From assembly GCA_000328965.1 (NCBI GenBank), contig KB205941.1:3602983-3666982 (forward strand): a DNA stretch of 64,000 nucleotides, in the 5' to 3' direction. The position numbers were made by a program, and so were the translations under genes. Positions 1-11,872 of this stretch are shown here, one piece after another (the stretch's first letter is position 1; each line of letters starts with the position of its first letter). Below the pieces are notes generated by a model. The model was not told the origin of the DNA. It did no database searches and worked only from the letters and a program-made list of their open reading frames with translations. The DNA comes from Ascocoryne sarcoides NRRL 50072. Lineage: Eukaryota > Ascomycota > Leotiomycetes > Helotiales > Gelatinodiscaceae.

Positions 1-112
1 TTTCTCTCGATAATGTCTTCTTCGACTGTCCATTTTTGGATTACGGCCATTCTTTTTCATGTCACAATTCTTTATCACAGACGATAAAGGCTCCAAGTCT
101 AACGTCTTACAG

Positions 113-1091
113 ATCTCCAAAAATAAGATAATCTTCATCTCGAGCTCGACCTTACCAAAAGAGGTCCCCTTCTCAGTTGATGCGTTTATCGCAACACGCC
201 ACAAGTCCCTCTCTACCCTCCGGACAGAAATCCTCTCCCACCTCCCAGCACCACCAACTGGCCCACCCTCAAACACCCAAAATGCTACCAGTACGTCTCA
301 TTTCCCTTCCTTTTACTTCCCAGCTTACAAGTCTAGGATATCTCTTGATTATCGATAGCCTCAATCCTCTTTCCTCCACCCACCCACAGCACCTTGCAAC
401 CTTCCTATCCTCCTTACTCCTCTCGCCCCAAATATCCCTCCTAGCAACCTACCACACTGACATTCCTCTCCCCCACCCTCTCCCACCCTATCAGTCAAAT
501 TCCTTAACAACACTTATCTACCTCGCAACCGCCATCCTATCTATATCCTCTCTTTCGCAAGTCCTAGCCAGGAAACGAGCTCGTGACCGCAGCCTGCAAC
601 CACCACTCTTCGGATTGCAAGAGGAGCGAGAAGGCGTCATTGTTGGTTTAAAAGGCAATGGGAGGAATTCAGATGGCGAAAAGGGGGTCGTTGTTGGTAT
701 GGAGATCCGACGACGGAGCGGTAGAGGCGTCATGGAGGATTTTGTGCTCTTACCGCCAACACCATCATCATCATCATCATCATTCACCCCAACGAATATA
801 AAAATCTCACACCTGAGCGAGATAATCCTCCTCGACGAACATCCTCTCTACGCATCTATCCCCTCTAGTCTATCCGGGAGCAAAGAAGAGACAGGAACAG
901 ATGAGGCCGAAACGACATTCAGTCTAAGCTTGACCGCTAAGCAGAAGGCGGATAGAGAGAATGTCGTGTTGCCGTATTTTGATGCTCAGAGAGAGGGTGG
1001 GGCGCTGGGGGCCGGCGAGGGGGGGAGGATTCTGTATGATATGGGGTCGGAGGATAAGGAGGACTTTGATGATGAGGAGGATGAGATTTGA
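113..1091 (+). CDS. ELP5: Elongator complex subunit 5 (5'-partial, window edge)
   Basis: Elp5 belongs to the Elp4-Elp5-Elp6 sub-complex of Elongator, which modifies wobble uridines of tRNA in the cytoplasm. Two exons are visible, 113-290 and 337-1091, joined in frame across a 46-nt intron (291-336, GTACGT...TCTAG, CTTAC branch-like site). The first visible exon follows a good 3' splice site (CTAAC at 99-103, ACAG at 109-112), so the 5' exons lie upstream of the window. Recognisable blocks are SKNKIIFIS near the start, YLLIIDSLNPLS after the intron, and the family-typical C-terminal LTAKQKADRENVVLPYF followed by an acidic tail ending DDEEDEI. An (ATC)n run near 768-782 encodes a serine stretch. 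The family call rests mainly on the C-terminal motif. Confidence 0.8.
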
Positions 1092-2477
1092 GAGTTGCAT
1101 CGAGAATTAATAGATTTGGTGGTTTCTGAGGCGTTGAGTTAGTTGCTTGGGATTGGGTCTTGATATGGGAAGGAAATAAAACGAGCGGGCTGTGAGAAAT
1201 CATACGCGTTTCCCTGGCTTTCGTCTCGACCTCGCTTTTTAATGGCTTTCTTCTTCATCTTTCAAATGAAAAGCAAATGATAAACAATCACGACATACAC
1301 CAAACCATCTCACCACATAACCCCTCTCATCCCATGCTTATCCCCCCTCCACGAACTCCATCACCCATCCTAAAATCCAACCCAGTCAATCACCCACCCA
1401 GATCAAAGAAAACCCTCGCTCTCATCCATCCTCTCAAACTTTCATAGACCCTTAACAATTCTTCCTTCCTCGCCTTCCTTTCCCCACTTGTAATGAAAAT
1501 CTCATGGCTATGTTGCTATATATGAATTTTAGAAAGCGAGGTCTAGAGGTTAGCGATAGATGAGAATGATGTTTATTAGGGGGGATGTAATTAGATAAGT
1601 ATTATTGTGCTTTTTGTATATCTCTAGAAGTGCTTACCTTTGATCTGGAGTTTTCACTCGTTTGCTATAGACTTGTGGGTAAGTATTTTTTCATACCTCT
1701 ATTATAAACTTGGTATTTTAACTCATTCTGCCTACTCTACTCTAGTCCAAGCTTCTTATAAATTTACAACCCTCTCTCAGTTCGCATAAGAATGGTCCCG
1801 TGTAATACTTATACCTAATACACCGCGTCCACGCTATCTCGTAGATTGAATTACAAAGCAAGAAGATATCAAAAAGTGCTAAACAAAATTCCACTCTTCC
1901 TTTCATATAATACTCTACTCTACTGAAAATAAAGAGTATAGGTATATGAATAGAATCTTATATAAACGAAAGGATAAAAGATTTCAAATGTTTATGTTAA
2001 ATGTTATGACTTATAACTTATGACCTCTGGTGGTTTAGTGTTGTTTTAGTATAACTAATTTAGTGTAAAACACCAGTTATATTGAAGGGACAAGGAAGTT
2101 GGCGAGTATATGCTGTTTAGCGTTGATATTGCATTCATATAAGGTTATGCCTATTTTGAGTGACTTAATGGTGAGTGTAGTTCCTAGCTAGAGAAGGGAG
2201 GGTATTCCTACTTTGCATCAGCTAGAAGATCTAGGTTTTTGCTCCTTCCATCATTTTCTTCCTTTGATGGCCCCCCCCCCAGGATGGTAAACCTCCTCAC
2301 AGGCTCTCCCCTTTTGTCCTACCAACTTCATCATTGACAAGGCGTTTCTATGTATATTACCACGTAATATTTTTCTTAAAGGGATTCCTTGGTATAAATA
2401 AGAGGTAGATCAAAGGTTCAAATCACCCATCTACCCTCCCATAACTATCAGCCCTCACAAACCCCTCCAACTACCCC
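1092..2477. other. Intergenic, AT-rich, no gene seen
   Basis: Convergent space between ELP5 and the siroheme gene. Low-complexity AT-rich sequence with many stops in all frames. A run of ten C lies at 2271-2280. No tRNA, repeat pair or coding remnant was recognised. Confidence 0.6.
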
Positions 2478-4232
2478 TTACCCTCTATCTCCGACGATCA
2501 ATTCCTCAATCCCTTTCTCCAACCCGGCAAACTCTTCAAAGCCCTTAAACCCCTCTTCCGTCACCCACTTCCTGGCCTTATCCCCTTCCTCGAGTACCTC
2601 GCATGCTTTACCTAGGATCAAAAGTCCAGGCGGTCTACTCCCCTCCTCCTCAATTGCCACAACAACAAATTCCAATGTCGTCCTGATAACCCTCTGGTCT
2701 TGGCAACTCGCCCTCTCGACAACCGCGCATGGCGTATCCTTTGGCCATAACTTCCTACTCTTGTCCACCTCTCCATCCTCGCCAACCAGCTTCGCATCCA
2801 AAGAGTCGTGGGTAGTGAGATCCGCGATCAATCCTCCAATCCTATGTAAAGCCATCAAAAACACTACCGTCCTCGTATCTACATATTCCGGTGGTACGGT
2901 TGGCTTTCCCTTTCTCCCAGTACCAGTACAGATTAAGATTTGATCACTTACTCCTCTATGAGTACACGGCACAGCCGCAAATAACGGCGCACTCAACGCA
3001 CTTGTCACTCCGGGTAAAACCTTCACCCTCTCCCCCCAACCCTCATTTCTAAAATACTGAACTTCTTCCCCACCCCTACCGTAAATATACGGATCCCCCT
3101 GCTTCAGTCTCAACACCGTTTTCCCCTCTTTCAACCCCGCAAGCGCTAATGATAACAGCTCTCGCTGGGCAAGTTCTGCATTTCCTGGGAATTTGCGCGC
3201 AATATGTACAGGCGTGCGACGTGGTATGAGGTCGAGAACTGGTGCGGGAACGAGTTTGTCGGCGAGGATAAGGTCGGCGGAGAGTATAGCTTTATGAGTG
3301 GCTCTTGTTAAGAGGTCGGGGTGGCCTGGTCCGGAACCGGCGAGGATAATCATTCCTTTCTTTTGAGCGTCAAGATGTGAAGTATCGAGCGGGGTAGGGG
3401 TCTCAGGATTCGCGGCGTAATTTTTCAATACGGAGTCAACATCTGCGTCTGTGATGGCCGCGAGGCGACGGAGGGGCCAGTATTCGCATATTTGTGAGAG
3501 CCAGCGTATCCGCCTAGACTTTGAAGCATCAATCGTAGCCGGAGTTATAAGGGTGTTGAAAGAGGAGGTTTGGTCGGTTGATTCTTCTTCGTCAAGGGAA
3601 AGGGAACCAGGAAGGGAAGAGATATGGTCTTCTTCTTGGATTCGTCGGCGTATAGTGCCTATCCTTTCACACGCAAGACCAAGGTTTGGAGGGAGAGAAG
3701 ATGATATTTCTCGTCTGATTCGGGAAGAGAGTTTGCAGCCATGGCCATTGGTTGTTATGCCTATTTGGAGGGGCCCATCTGTGTGGGTAGAGAGGAGGGA
3801 AAAGGAACAAAGGGTGGGAGCATCGGCGACATTCACGGGGATGCGGTTTTTTTTGCAAAGAGATGAGATGTGTGTGCCTATTGTTCACCTGTTAGTAGGT
3901 ATCTTTAACTATTAGTGAGGTCTTTCTATACTCATTGGATCTCGGGGCCCAGAAGTTACAAAAACCGCATCAACGACGCCATCGATCTCTTCCCTGCCTA
4001 GGCTGAAGAGATCACTCTCTTCGAAGGGTTTCCTTAGCCATTCAACCTCCCCATTATCTATTCGCTTTTGCAATGCGTAATGTAGTTCTGCTTCGGCGGG
4101 GGCAATGAGGAGAGGCTTTGCGCCGACTTCGATTGATTTGGCACAGCGGGCTGCTGCCAACGGATTCGATCCGACGATGAGGTGGATATGGGCTGTCGAG
4201 TCGATAGCCGTGAGAAGGGATATATGGACCAT
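2478..4232 (-). CDS. MET1: Siroheme synthase: Met8-like domain fused to uroporphyrinogen-III C-methyltransferase
   Basis: This enzyme makes siroheme for sulfite and nitrite reductase. Exons 4232-3932 and 3877-2478 join across a 54-nt intron (3931-3878) to give 566 aa. The junction restores SGPRDPMS-THISSLCKK. Residues about 1-190 are a precorrin-2 dehydrogenase/ferrochelatase (Met8-like) region: a Rossmann start (HLIVGSNPLAAARCAKSIE), VADAPTLCSF, and TTNGHGCKLSSRIRREI. From about residue 274 lies a SUMT (tetrapyrrole methylase) domain with ILAGSGPGHPDLLT, LRLKQGDPYIYGRGGEE and VLPGVTSALSAP. Fungi commonly carry this two-domain arrangement. I use MET1 for the methylase half; the dehydrogenase half corresponds to yeast Met8, and its activity here is inferred. 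Confidence 0.9.
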
Positions 4233-4788
4233 AGTTCAGATAATTATGATTGATCGAATCTGCACGGGTTTCTGTTCGAGTCTTTATCCGAAAGAGCCCA
4301 AGGAATGGCTATGCGCCGGAAACAATCTTGAAGCTATTCAAGGGATTCAGAGGAGAAATAAATAGAAAAGAAGATTGGAAATGCAGGTAAAAGTGGAAAT
4401 TTATACATCAAACTCGGAGCCATTGAATGATCTGTCAATTGACAAATGTAAATGCCAAATAGACTTATTGCCATCTAATAGATAATTTTGTGACCGGAGC
4501 AGAAATCCGATAGCGCAATGTCGAATCTTTTCACAGGGGAGCTTGGGCGATGTTGCCTTATCGCTCCAATGATATTGCAGATGATGACTACGCCGATGCC
4601 GGTAATCCGACCCCGCCGAGGGGTTGTTTTACGGTATATTTCGTATAATGCAGGTATAATGCAGGTGTATAATGTCAGTTAAGTGTATATTTAAGTGGTG
4701 TTTTGACGAAGTAGTTCGTGAAGGTACCGCTACTTTGTATAGTATACGGGAGTGCACGATAGATGAACATAAAAACCCTCATTGTCTA

Positions 4789-4804
4789 TGGGGGCAAGCC
4801 CCCA
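4789..4804. repeat. GC-rich inverted repeat
   Basis: TGGGGGC-AA-GCCCCCA, 7-bp perfect arms with a 2-nt centre, followed by AAACCCCCGG and then CTCGCTGCGCTCGAG, in otherwise AT-rich DNA. Confidence 0.7.
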
Positions 4805-4857
4805 AACCCCCGGCCTCGCTGCGCTCGAGCTGTCAATAATAGATGGTATATTTATAT

Positions 4858-4880
4858 ACATATATACTTCGTATATATGT
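4858..4880. repeat. Perfect 10-bp-arm AT hairpin
   Basis: ACATATATAC, loop TTC, GTATATATGT. All ten pairs match. Function unknown; it lies 54 bp after the GC-rich palindrome. Confidence 0.75.
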
Positions 4881-5413
4881 GCTTGTGTTTGAAGTCACCA
4901 ACGGGTACTCGAGTATCTAAAATAGGCATATAACGCCGAGCCGATGAAGAATGGCAGGGAGCATAACGAAGAGCCACACTTCGAAGCTGGCCGATTAGAT
5001 ATACTATCTTCTGGTATGTGGAGGAGCGGAATGGTCACTTGCTGTAGATAGTTTCTATGTATTTAATTATTGCATTTGTCCGACTACACGAGTACTTGAT
5101 AATAAGTCTCGACTCGGGAGTTTGTACGGTAGGCGAGAGGGACGTGGTGTGCTAAGAATATCAAGATGTGGATATGAGAAGCTCGGTACAAGAAACTAGA
5201 ATATACTCGGAAAGAACCGCGACCTGTCAATTCGTGTCAAGCAATGCTTAAATATCTTTGACCGGTATATTTTTTGTAATTAATGGCGTCCAAGTGGAAT
5301 TGTGACGGAGCAGGTGAAAGCTCCGGTCGCCTCCATGGGCCAGAGATACACTTACCATCAAAATCATTCTTGTCCCCCGCATCCATCTCTTCGGCGCGGC
5401 TCCTACAACCTCG

Positions 5414-6856
5414 ATGCTCTCTCTCACTTCCAGGCCTCTATTCCGCCATCTCTCGACCTCTCGCAGACTCTTCCCTCCCTTATATCAATGGATCGCCTTC
5501 GCCTCCCATTTCAATGGCACCCCCACTCACATTCGCGGACTGCCCAGCCGCGCCTTTTCCTCCGCCTCGAAACGAAGAAGAGACGAGAAGAGGGTAGATA
5601 CAATTGCAAGGGACGATTCTGAGTTGGTGGAAGACGCCTTCGATATACCTGGAAGGGAGGAGCTGGTCTCTGAAAGCCCTGATGTATCTGTATCTTCTAA
5701 GGAACCTGCAACCGCTCGAGAGACTGCAGTTAAAACGGAGGAACATGAAAACTGGTGGGATCTACCTTATCTTCGGATACCAACACCATCCACGACACCT
5801 ACATCCGAAAACTCTGATGTACCGATACCTTCTAGGCATTCTAAGGCGCCGAAAGAGAGTACGAAGGCACCCACACCCGGACACCTGGTGGCAGGCGCGG
5901 AAGACTGCCCGGAGCCGGCTCTTCCTGGGATGTCAACACAATCCCAGAGACATATCGTAGCAAAGGAACCTGACGCTAAGGAAGTTGCGCGAGCTGAAAA
6001 CCTGACGACGGAATTCAAAAGCATATTCCGGCAAATTCCACAAAACGTATCTATTCTAACTACGACATCTATTACTTTTCCTTCTACCGGTTTCAAGGCT
6101 CCTCCTTCCATCCCCAACCATCTCCTTGAAAATTTCGATGCCGCATACGAAGAAACATGGGGTACTCTTCAGATCAATACCCTCCCCGCGGAGGAACTTG
6201 AATCCCCAAAACAAGCACCTAAGGGGAATTTTGGCATCACGCTCTCGAGCCTTACTAGTCTCTCATTAAACCCACCAATGGTGACATTTAATATCCGACA
6301 ACCAAGCCACACGCTACACGCGTTAAAAAGGACGAGACATTTTTTGTTGCATGTAATGGCTGCTACAAAGCCGGGCGAGGAGGTCGCAAGGGCCTTTTCG
6401 AATAGGTGGGAGAGAAGCCCATTTTCCCCTATGGGGCGTGCGGAGATGAACCTGGACCATTTAAAGCTCCAGGGAGTTTCGGTTAAGGGGATTGCTATGA
6501 ATGGGGAGGAAGGAGAGAGGGATATATTCTTACCGAGGCTACTTAGGAGGAAAGCGGTAGCAGCATGTCTCCATTGCAAGGTACTTGAGGAGAGCGAGTT
6601 GGGGGTGGAGAAGGGAGGACTTTTCGAGGTCGGCGATCATGTGGTAGTAGTGGCGAGGGTGGTGAGAGTGCTTCCAGGGGAAGAACAGGCGTTCCGAGAG
6701 GGCTTGGGATATAGACTGGGGAATTTTATGAGGGCGGTGTATTTGGAGACGGAGAGTGAAGAGAGTGTCGTAAGAAAGTTTCTAAGCTCGACGACATTGA
6801 AAAGTGGACCGGTACTCAGAAGAGTGTATGCGGAGCACGGCTCCTCTACCGATTAG
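5414..6856 (+). CDS. Flavin-reductase-like (FMN-binding) domain protein, probably mitochondrial
   Basis: Intronless, 480 aa. The first roughly 70 residues are rich in Arg, Ser and hydrophobics with almost no acids (MLSLTSRPLFRHLSTSRRLF), as in a mitochondrial targeting sequence. A low-complexity acidic/Ser/Thr/Pro linker follows to about residue 195. The C-terminal half has the flavin-reductase-like fold signature: FRQIPQNVSILTT, then GNFGITLSSLTSLSLNPPMVTFNI, QPSHTLHALK and FLLHVMAA, where small flavin reductases bind FMN. A stretch of about 40 residues separates the first strand from the GITLSS core and looks like an insertion. Such proteins are widespread in filamentous fungi; substrate and redox partner are unknown. 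Confidence 0.75.
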   Translation: MLSLTSRPLFRHLSTSRRLFPPLYQWIAFASHFNGTPTHIRGLPSRAFSSASKRRRDEKRVDTIARDDSELVEDAFDIPGREELVSESPDVSVSSKEPATARETAVKTEEHENWWDLPYLRIPTPSTTPTSENSDVPIPSRHSKAPKESTKAPTPGHLVAGAEDCPEPALPGMSTQSQRHIVAKEPDAKEVARAENLTTEFKSIFRQIPQNVSILTTTSITFPSTGFKAPPSIPNHLLENFDAAYEETWGTLQINTLPAEELESPKQAPKGNFGITLSSLTSLSLNPPMVTFNIRQPSHTLHALKRTRHFLLHVMAATKPGEEVARAFSNRWERSPFSPMGRAEMNLDHLKLQGVSVKGIAMNGEEGERDIFLPRLLRRKAVAACLHCKVLEESELGVEKGGLFEVGDHVVVVARVVRVLPGEEQAFREGLGYRLGNFMRAVYLETESEESVVRKFLSSTTLKSGPVLRRVYAEHGSSTD

Positions 6857-7827
6857 AAGTCGACAAATTCCGGTCCTAAAGATGCAACTCGCTAGAAAAC
6901 GAGTGAAAGAAAGGGGAAGGATGACCGTCTTAAACAAACGTTGGGAGCAGAAACGCGAAAACGAAACGTGTAAAATACCCGGCGAAGGCAAGGCGTTTGA
7001 GGTCACACTTTGGTTGGGCAAATGCTTTGAAAGGAGCTTGATTCGACTCCCTGCTGCGAGAGGTATTACATTACATGTCTGATAGATGTACAACATATCC
7101 ATCACAGGATGGGATATAGATATTGTAATATAGATGAGCAACGCCATTCAAGGATTGGTGCTCCCACTCGGCGATAGGTACTCTTGGGTATTCTTTCGGC
7201 CTTGCGGATATGTATTATAGACCTTTGGCTTTGGATTGCAATAGACTGCTGTTAGTGATGGCATTATTGCATACAAGGGGCTGCCTCGCACGCCTTTCCA
7301 GCCCCTATAATGTAGTAGTGGAAGAAGTAGGATCTTGCTTAGATCTTGACTTCTCTTCAAATAGTTAACCCAATATTGTTATTAAAATACAAATTGACTA
7401 AGTATCTCGTTCTCTCGATTCTGTGTCTTCACCTTAAAGATTCTAACTGTTGAAAATTACCCCAAAAACATGAATCAAATATACACTTATTTGTGTTAGT
7501 GAAGAAGAAGCGTAATAGACCGCTCTACAATTCTCGATTCCATTATCTAATTTCATTTAAGTGACAAGAGTAGGTTAAGAGGCTTTAGTGTAGTGTTTAT
7601 ATGTAGTGCCACCGCACGAGCCAATTTCACTCGGCATCGTATAGCTCGGTGAAGGACCCATTTGGCAGAATTCGCCGCCGCCTTCCAATTACAGGTTCCC
7701 GATAACAACATCAGCATCCACAAGTGCTTCACTTTCACCACCGCCACCACGATTCCTCGAGTCAATCACTTGGTACACTGCCAGATAGCAATTGGTGTCT
7801 TGTCAGGAGAGAGTGCAATACAGAGCA
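6857..7827. other. Intergenic, no gene seen
   Basis: 3' flank of the flavin-reductase-like gene and promoter of the heme lyase. All reading frames are short and lack recognisable motifs. Confidence 0.55.
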
Positions 7828-8889
7828 ATGGGTTGGTTTTGGGCAGATGCAGATGTCGAGAGGGTGAACGCGAGGGGTCCGCATCCGATGGGGAGAGGGG
7901 GAGATGGGTTTGCTGAGCCACCGGTATAGTTTTATTGATCCCACAGCTTATACGTCCAAGGACAAGATTGCTGATGACTGAAATAGCCTGGATGTCCAAT
8001 GCATCAAGCCTCCAACAATACAAGTACTATAATTGCTAAACCTCCCGCCGAAACGGCATGTCCATACACACCGGGCGACCCTTCTCAATCGTCCTCCGAG
8101 AAGTCCAAGCTCTCGAAGTATAACCCGTTGAATTACATGTTCAGCGATTTGTCGCAGGAGAAGAGCGAGGGGCAGGTCGTGGCCCTTCCAACGGAGAGGG
8201 AGGAGAGTACTATTCCAAAGAAGGAGGGGGGGAGGTGGGAGTACCCGTCTCCGCAGCAGATGTATAATGCGCTTCTGAGGAAGGGGTATACGGATACAGA
8301 TGCGACGGCGGTAGAGAGCATGGTTAGCGTACATAATTTCCTGAACGAGGGGGCATGGAGAGAGATTGTGGAGTGGGAGCGCAGGTTTGGCGGGGGGTTG
8401 CAGAGGGGGTGGGAGATCTGTCGGCGGGGGGAGGAGGGTTTCACGGATGCGAGGGTGGACGATGAGGGGAAAGAGGTGGGAGAGCCAAAGTTGGTTAGGT
8501 TTCAGGGAAGGCCGCGGGATATGACGCCCAAGGCTGCTATGATACAAGTTATGGGGAAGATTTACCCCAGTGCTTTTGCGTGAGCTTTTCGCCCCTCTTA
8601 CGATTGCTCTCTAGAGAGTTGCTAATGAGTTTCTGATAGGACCGAGCCACCATTTGATCGCCACGATTGGTTTGTTCAGAGGGAATATAAAGGGGAGAAG
8701 AAGGAGATTCGATATGTGATTGATTATTACGAAGGTCCGCCCGAGCCGACAGGGGAGCCGGTCTTCTATCTCGATGTTCGACCTGCAGTTACACCGACAG
8801 CGGCGCTCGAGAGGATGATGAGATGGGGTGGGGATGTGTGGTATAGGGCCAGTGGGGGCAAGATTCGAGAGATGGCGAGGGGGGATTAA
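7828..8889 (+). CDS. CYC3: Holocytochrome c synthase (cytochrome c/c1 heme lyase)
   Basis: Attaches heme covalently to apocytochrome c (or c1) in the mitochondrial intermembrane space. Three exons, 7828-7923, 7987-8579 and 8640-8889, give 312 aa with introns of 63 and 60 nt, both GT-AG. The start MGWFWAD is the usual fungal N terminus, although the exon is too short to stand out. Two Cys-Pro heme-regulatory motifs are visible: Cys35-Pro (GCPMH) and Cys57-Pro (ACPYTP). Further family blocks are YPSPQQMYNALLRKGY, VHNFLNEGAW, GRPRDMTPKA, PFDRHDWFVQR, IDYYEG and FYLDVRPAV. Sequence inspection does not separate cytochrome c from cytochrome c1 specificity, so the symbol is provisional. Confidence 0.88.
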
Positions 8890-10061
8890 GAGAGGCTATG
8901 TCAGAGTAGAGCGGAGTGGGTCCTGTAGGAGGGTTGTCGACGAATGCGCTATCTCGTCGACAATCATACCTTCCGTTAGGAAATCCCTAACTTCCCTTCT
9001 TCAACGCCTGGAACTGCACAAACATGACTACAACAATTTCGGGGCGGAAAAGCGTTTAACATACATGGATGGACTATAGTTGAGGAGAAAAGGCGTGATG
9101 GATAAGATAGTAATAGGTTCGTGCCAGAGGGAATAAGGATAAGGAAGGAAAACCAAGGTCTTGCTTTATTTGATGAGTCGCTCTTTGCGTTACTCTTGGG
9201 TTTCGTAATTTTGCATAGCGTTGTATCTACATTACGATAGTTTGAGTACCTTTAATGTACACTCCCTTCTCTTACTCTCTTTATATCGAGCTCTTCTTTT
9301 GGAGACAGTCCGTTGGAGATGGGAGGTGAGAGATAGACGAAATATGAATATTGTTAGATTTTTTAATATTCGTCTATCGTTTAGTGTATATCGAATCATG
9401 CATTTGTCATGGGTGGGCTTCATAAGTGTGGTTTAGCAGAAGAGAAGTAGAAATATGTTGTAGATAACTCTTCAACAAGATTTTTCGAGGCTCCTGAATG
9501 GGCGGTTAGCTAGACGAGTATTCGACTAATTCTCACCAATGATAAACCCAAGGTCTGTTTTAGCTATCGATAGTAGAGAGGCGTGAAGGTGGAGGAGATG
9601 ATGTTTCATCTAGTGCTGTATTCTTGTCGCGAAGTATTATCGATGAAAAGTTGGGAGATGGAAAGGAAAGGAAAGGGTTGGATGAGATGTTTCATAGGGT
9701 GGTTGGTTGAAGTGGGGAGTGGGGGATGTTTGTTTATGTGGGTGGAGATGCTAGATGAGTGATAGGTGATGGGAATGGGAAGAGTAGGGGATGGTTTTGG
9801 GGCGAGGGGAAGAGCTCTAGAATTGAAAGGAGGTAAAGAATGTTGTCTTTTATGGAAAGGTGGTGTATTATTTGTAACGTACAGGCGTAAAGAAGAGAGC
9901 TTATAACTAAAGATGGTAGCGAACATCTAAAAACCCATTTAAAACAATACATTAGCGAAGTTCGGTCTCGGCTACTGGTAAGAATATTTGTAATTGTAGA
10001 AGGGTAAAGGGTTACTCTAAGAGTATACTTTTAGATTATAGTGAAATACTTAAATAGTATA
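8890..10061. other. Intergenic, AT-rich, no gene seen
   Basis: 3' flank of the heme lyase leading into the transposon. Composition becomes more AT-rich toward 10 kb. No recognisable coding remnant. Confidence 0.5.
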
Positions 10062-10110
10062 ACGTGGTTTATCAGCGAGTCGACTATATCACCGAGTCGT
10101 CCATTTTTCC
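10062..10110 (+). repeat. Left terminal inverted repeat of the transposon
   Basis: 49 bp beginning ACGTGGTTTATCAGCGAGTC. The hexamer GAGTCG occurs twice inside (10077-10082 and 10094-10099), 17 bp apart, which could be paired transposase-binding sites (inference). Confidence 0.9.
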
Positions 10111-10619
10111 CTATATTCTACCCTATCTACTTTAACACACGTTTTCTTAACTATTACAAATGGAAATTTAAACCTAAGAAGCTCGAATTATTCTAGCTAT
10201 TAAAGCTATTTGTTTATCTAAAGGAATTGATTTTTAAAAGGTAACAAAATTATATAAGGTCTTTTAAATAACACTCTTAAATAGAATAGTCGGCTGAACT
10301 TCTTATAATAAAACATAATCCAATTGTTATAAATTAAGTATCTTAGAAGAGGAAGTAATTGTTTAAAATATACTTGATCTAGATTCGAGAGGATTTACTT
10401 TCTAGTTAGCTAGTATAGAAGATATAGTAAATAATATCCTTAAATTAAAGGGGGGAAAACGTGTTAGTAAGCTTTAAGTGTATTAATTTATATAATAACA
10501 ATTAACTTTTAAAACGTGTTTTAATCGCGTTTATAACTTTTAAAAGGCTTTATATAAAGATTCTAAGCTAATTAGTACATAGTTCTAGTTAGTTGAAAAT
10601 ATGAGGGTAAAATATAAGA

Positions 10620-11820
10620 TTTTAGACTATAACTTTTATAACTTTAACAAAACCGGCTTTATAATAGGTATTATTTGTGTTATAATAGTTGTTACTTGTG
10701 TGGATTAATATAGCAAAGGTAAAGCAGTTCAGCTAGGCAATCAAGAATAGGCAACGGCAATTGCTTGTATTAATAGTAAGGGTTAGAGTATTCCTTTATT
10801 TCTAGTGGTTTAAGATAAGAACTACCTTTTAAATTAGTATACAGACGGCGGCCTCTCACCTGACTAGGCTATTAAACCGACAAGTAATAGATGGACGAAT
10901 AATAAAACGGGTCTAGAATAGCTAAAACACTTTAATAAACATACTATTACTTATATAAAAGGGCTATATCAAATGCTAGTATTAGATGGGTATAAGAGTT
11001 ACAAATCGGCCGAGTTCTAAGAGTACTATAAGACATATAACATTATTACTCTTAGACTACTACTTTATTTATCTTATCTAACCTAGCCACTTGATGTTAG
11101 GTGTTTTAGTGTGTTAAAGCGGGCATACGGTCGGCAGATTAAAACGTTTATTAAAGCCTATATCAACTACATTACTAAAGTAGAGTTCTTTCTAGCTTTT
11201 ACAGTAGTATATAAGGAATTTATAACAGCTTAAAACGCTTAGGCTAGATTCTGAGGAGCTGGCCTAGTGCCTTTTGACCCGTAAGTAGTGCTTTCAAAGC
11301 TTGACGTAAGGTTACGGACTCTAACTCCCTTTAGACCCTCTACTACCACTTCCAACCCTTGGGTCTCTCAGACCCCTTCTAACCCAACTGAGGCCCTTTC
11401 ACAATCAACTCTCGTTCGGAATCGGATTGCTCGTTATTAGAGGAGCTCGCTAACCCTACTCTTTGAGACAGTTACAGCATTAGCAAAGGGTATAGAGCAA
11501 ATGGCCTATAAGATAACGCTTTTATCTGCTGAGGTGTATACCCTTCGAGCAGCGAATGAAGCCTTAAACAAATGTTGTAGGGCTAAAAAGACTCGTGTCT
11601 GTTAAGGGGGGGCACTTATAATAGAGGATACATAAAACATTTTAGCTTAGAAGGATGTAGATAAACAAGTGTAATACGACTTACGTGTGGAGGGGGGTAA
11701 TCGGAAGGAGAGGCAATCGTCTTCGCGATGTTATAGCACTTGTAGAAAAGTAGGTTATAATATATGAACTTGTTAAGTAGATATCGATATATCTAGTTTT
11801 TCAGATTCTTTTAAGCTATA
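10620..11820 (+). pseudogene. Decayed pogo/Fot1 transposase
   Basis: Fragmentary DDE transposase of the Tc1/mariner superfamily inside the element above. The catalytic-core region can be followed as a single frame interrupted by stops: NFNKTGF, a segment with stops at conserved Trp positions, LDGYKSY, and PLDVxCFxxLKRAYG preceded by a TAG where the family has Gln. The 3' third (11280-11620), a low-complexity Ser/Thr/Pro region followed by a Lys/Arg-rich RAKKTRV segment, has few stops. The N-terminal DNA-binding domains were not clearly recognised. Limits are approximate. Confidence 0.8.
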
Positions 11821-11872
11821 GTTAATTTAATATGTTATAGTTGATTTATTAATATTTGAAGTTTAGTGCCAA

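Larger units (their letters stand above)
4233..5413. other. Divergent promoter region with two perfect hairpins
   Basis: The MET1-like gene reads left and the flavin-reductase-like gene reads right. The stretch holds a GC-rich palindrome at 4789-4804, a perfect AT hairpin at 4858-4880, and short ATAATGCAGG repeats near 4648-4672. ORFs in 5283-5622 are out-of-frame overlaps of the next gene's start. Confidence 0.55.

Noticed and set aside
5283..5622. Two overlapping ORFs of about 105 codons before the flavin-reductase-like gene
   Set aside because: Both overlap its start in other frames, have no motif, and are Pro/Ser-rich shadows.
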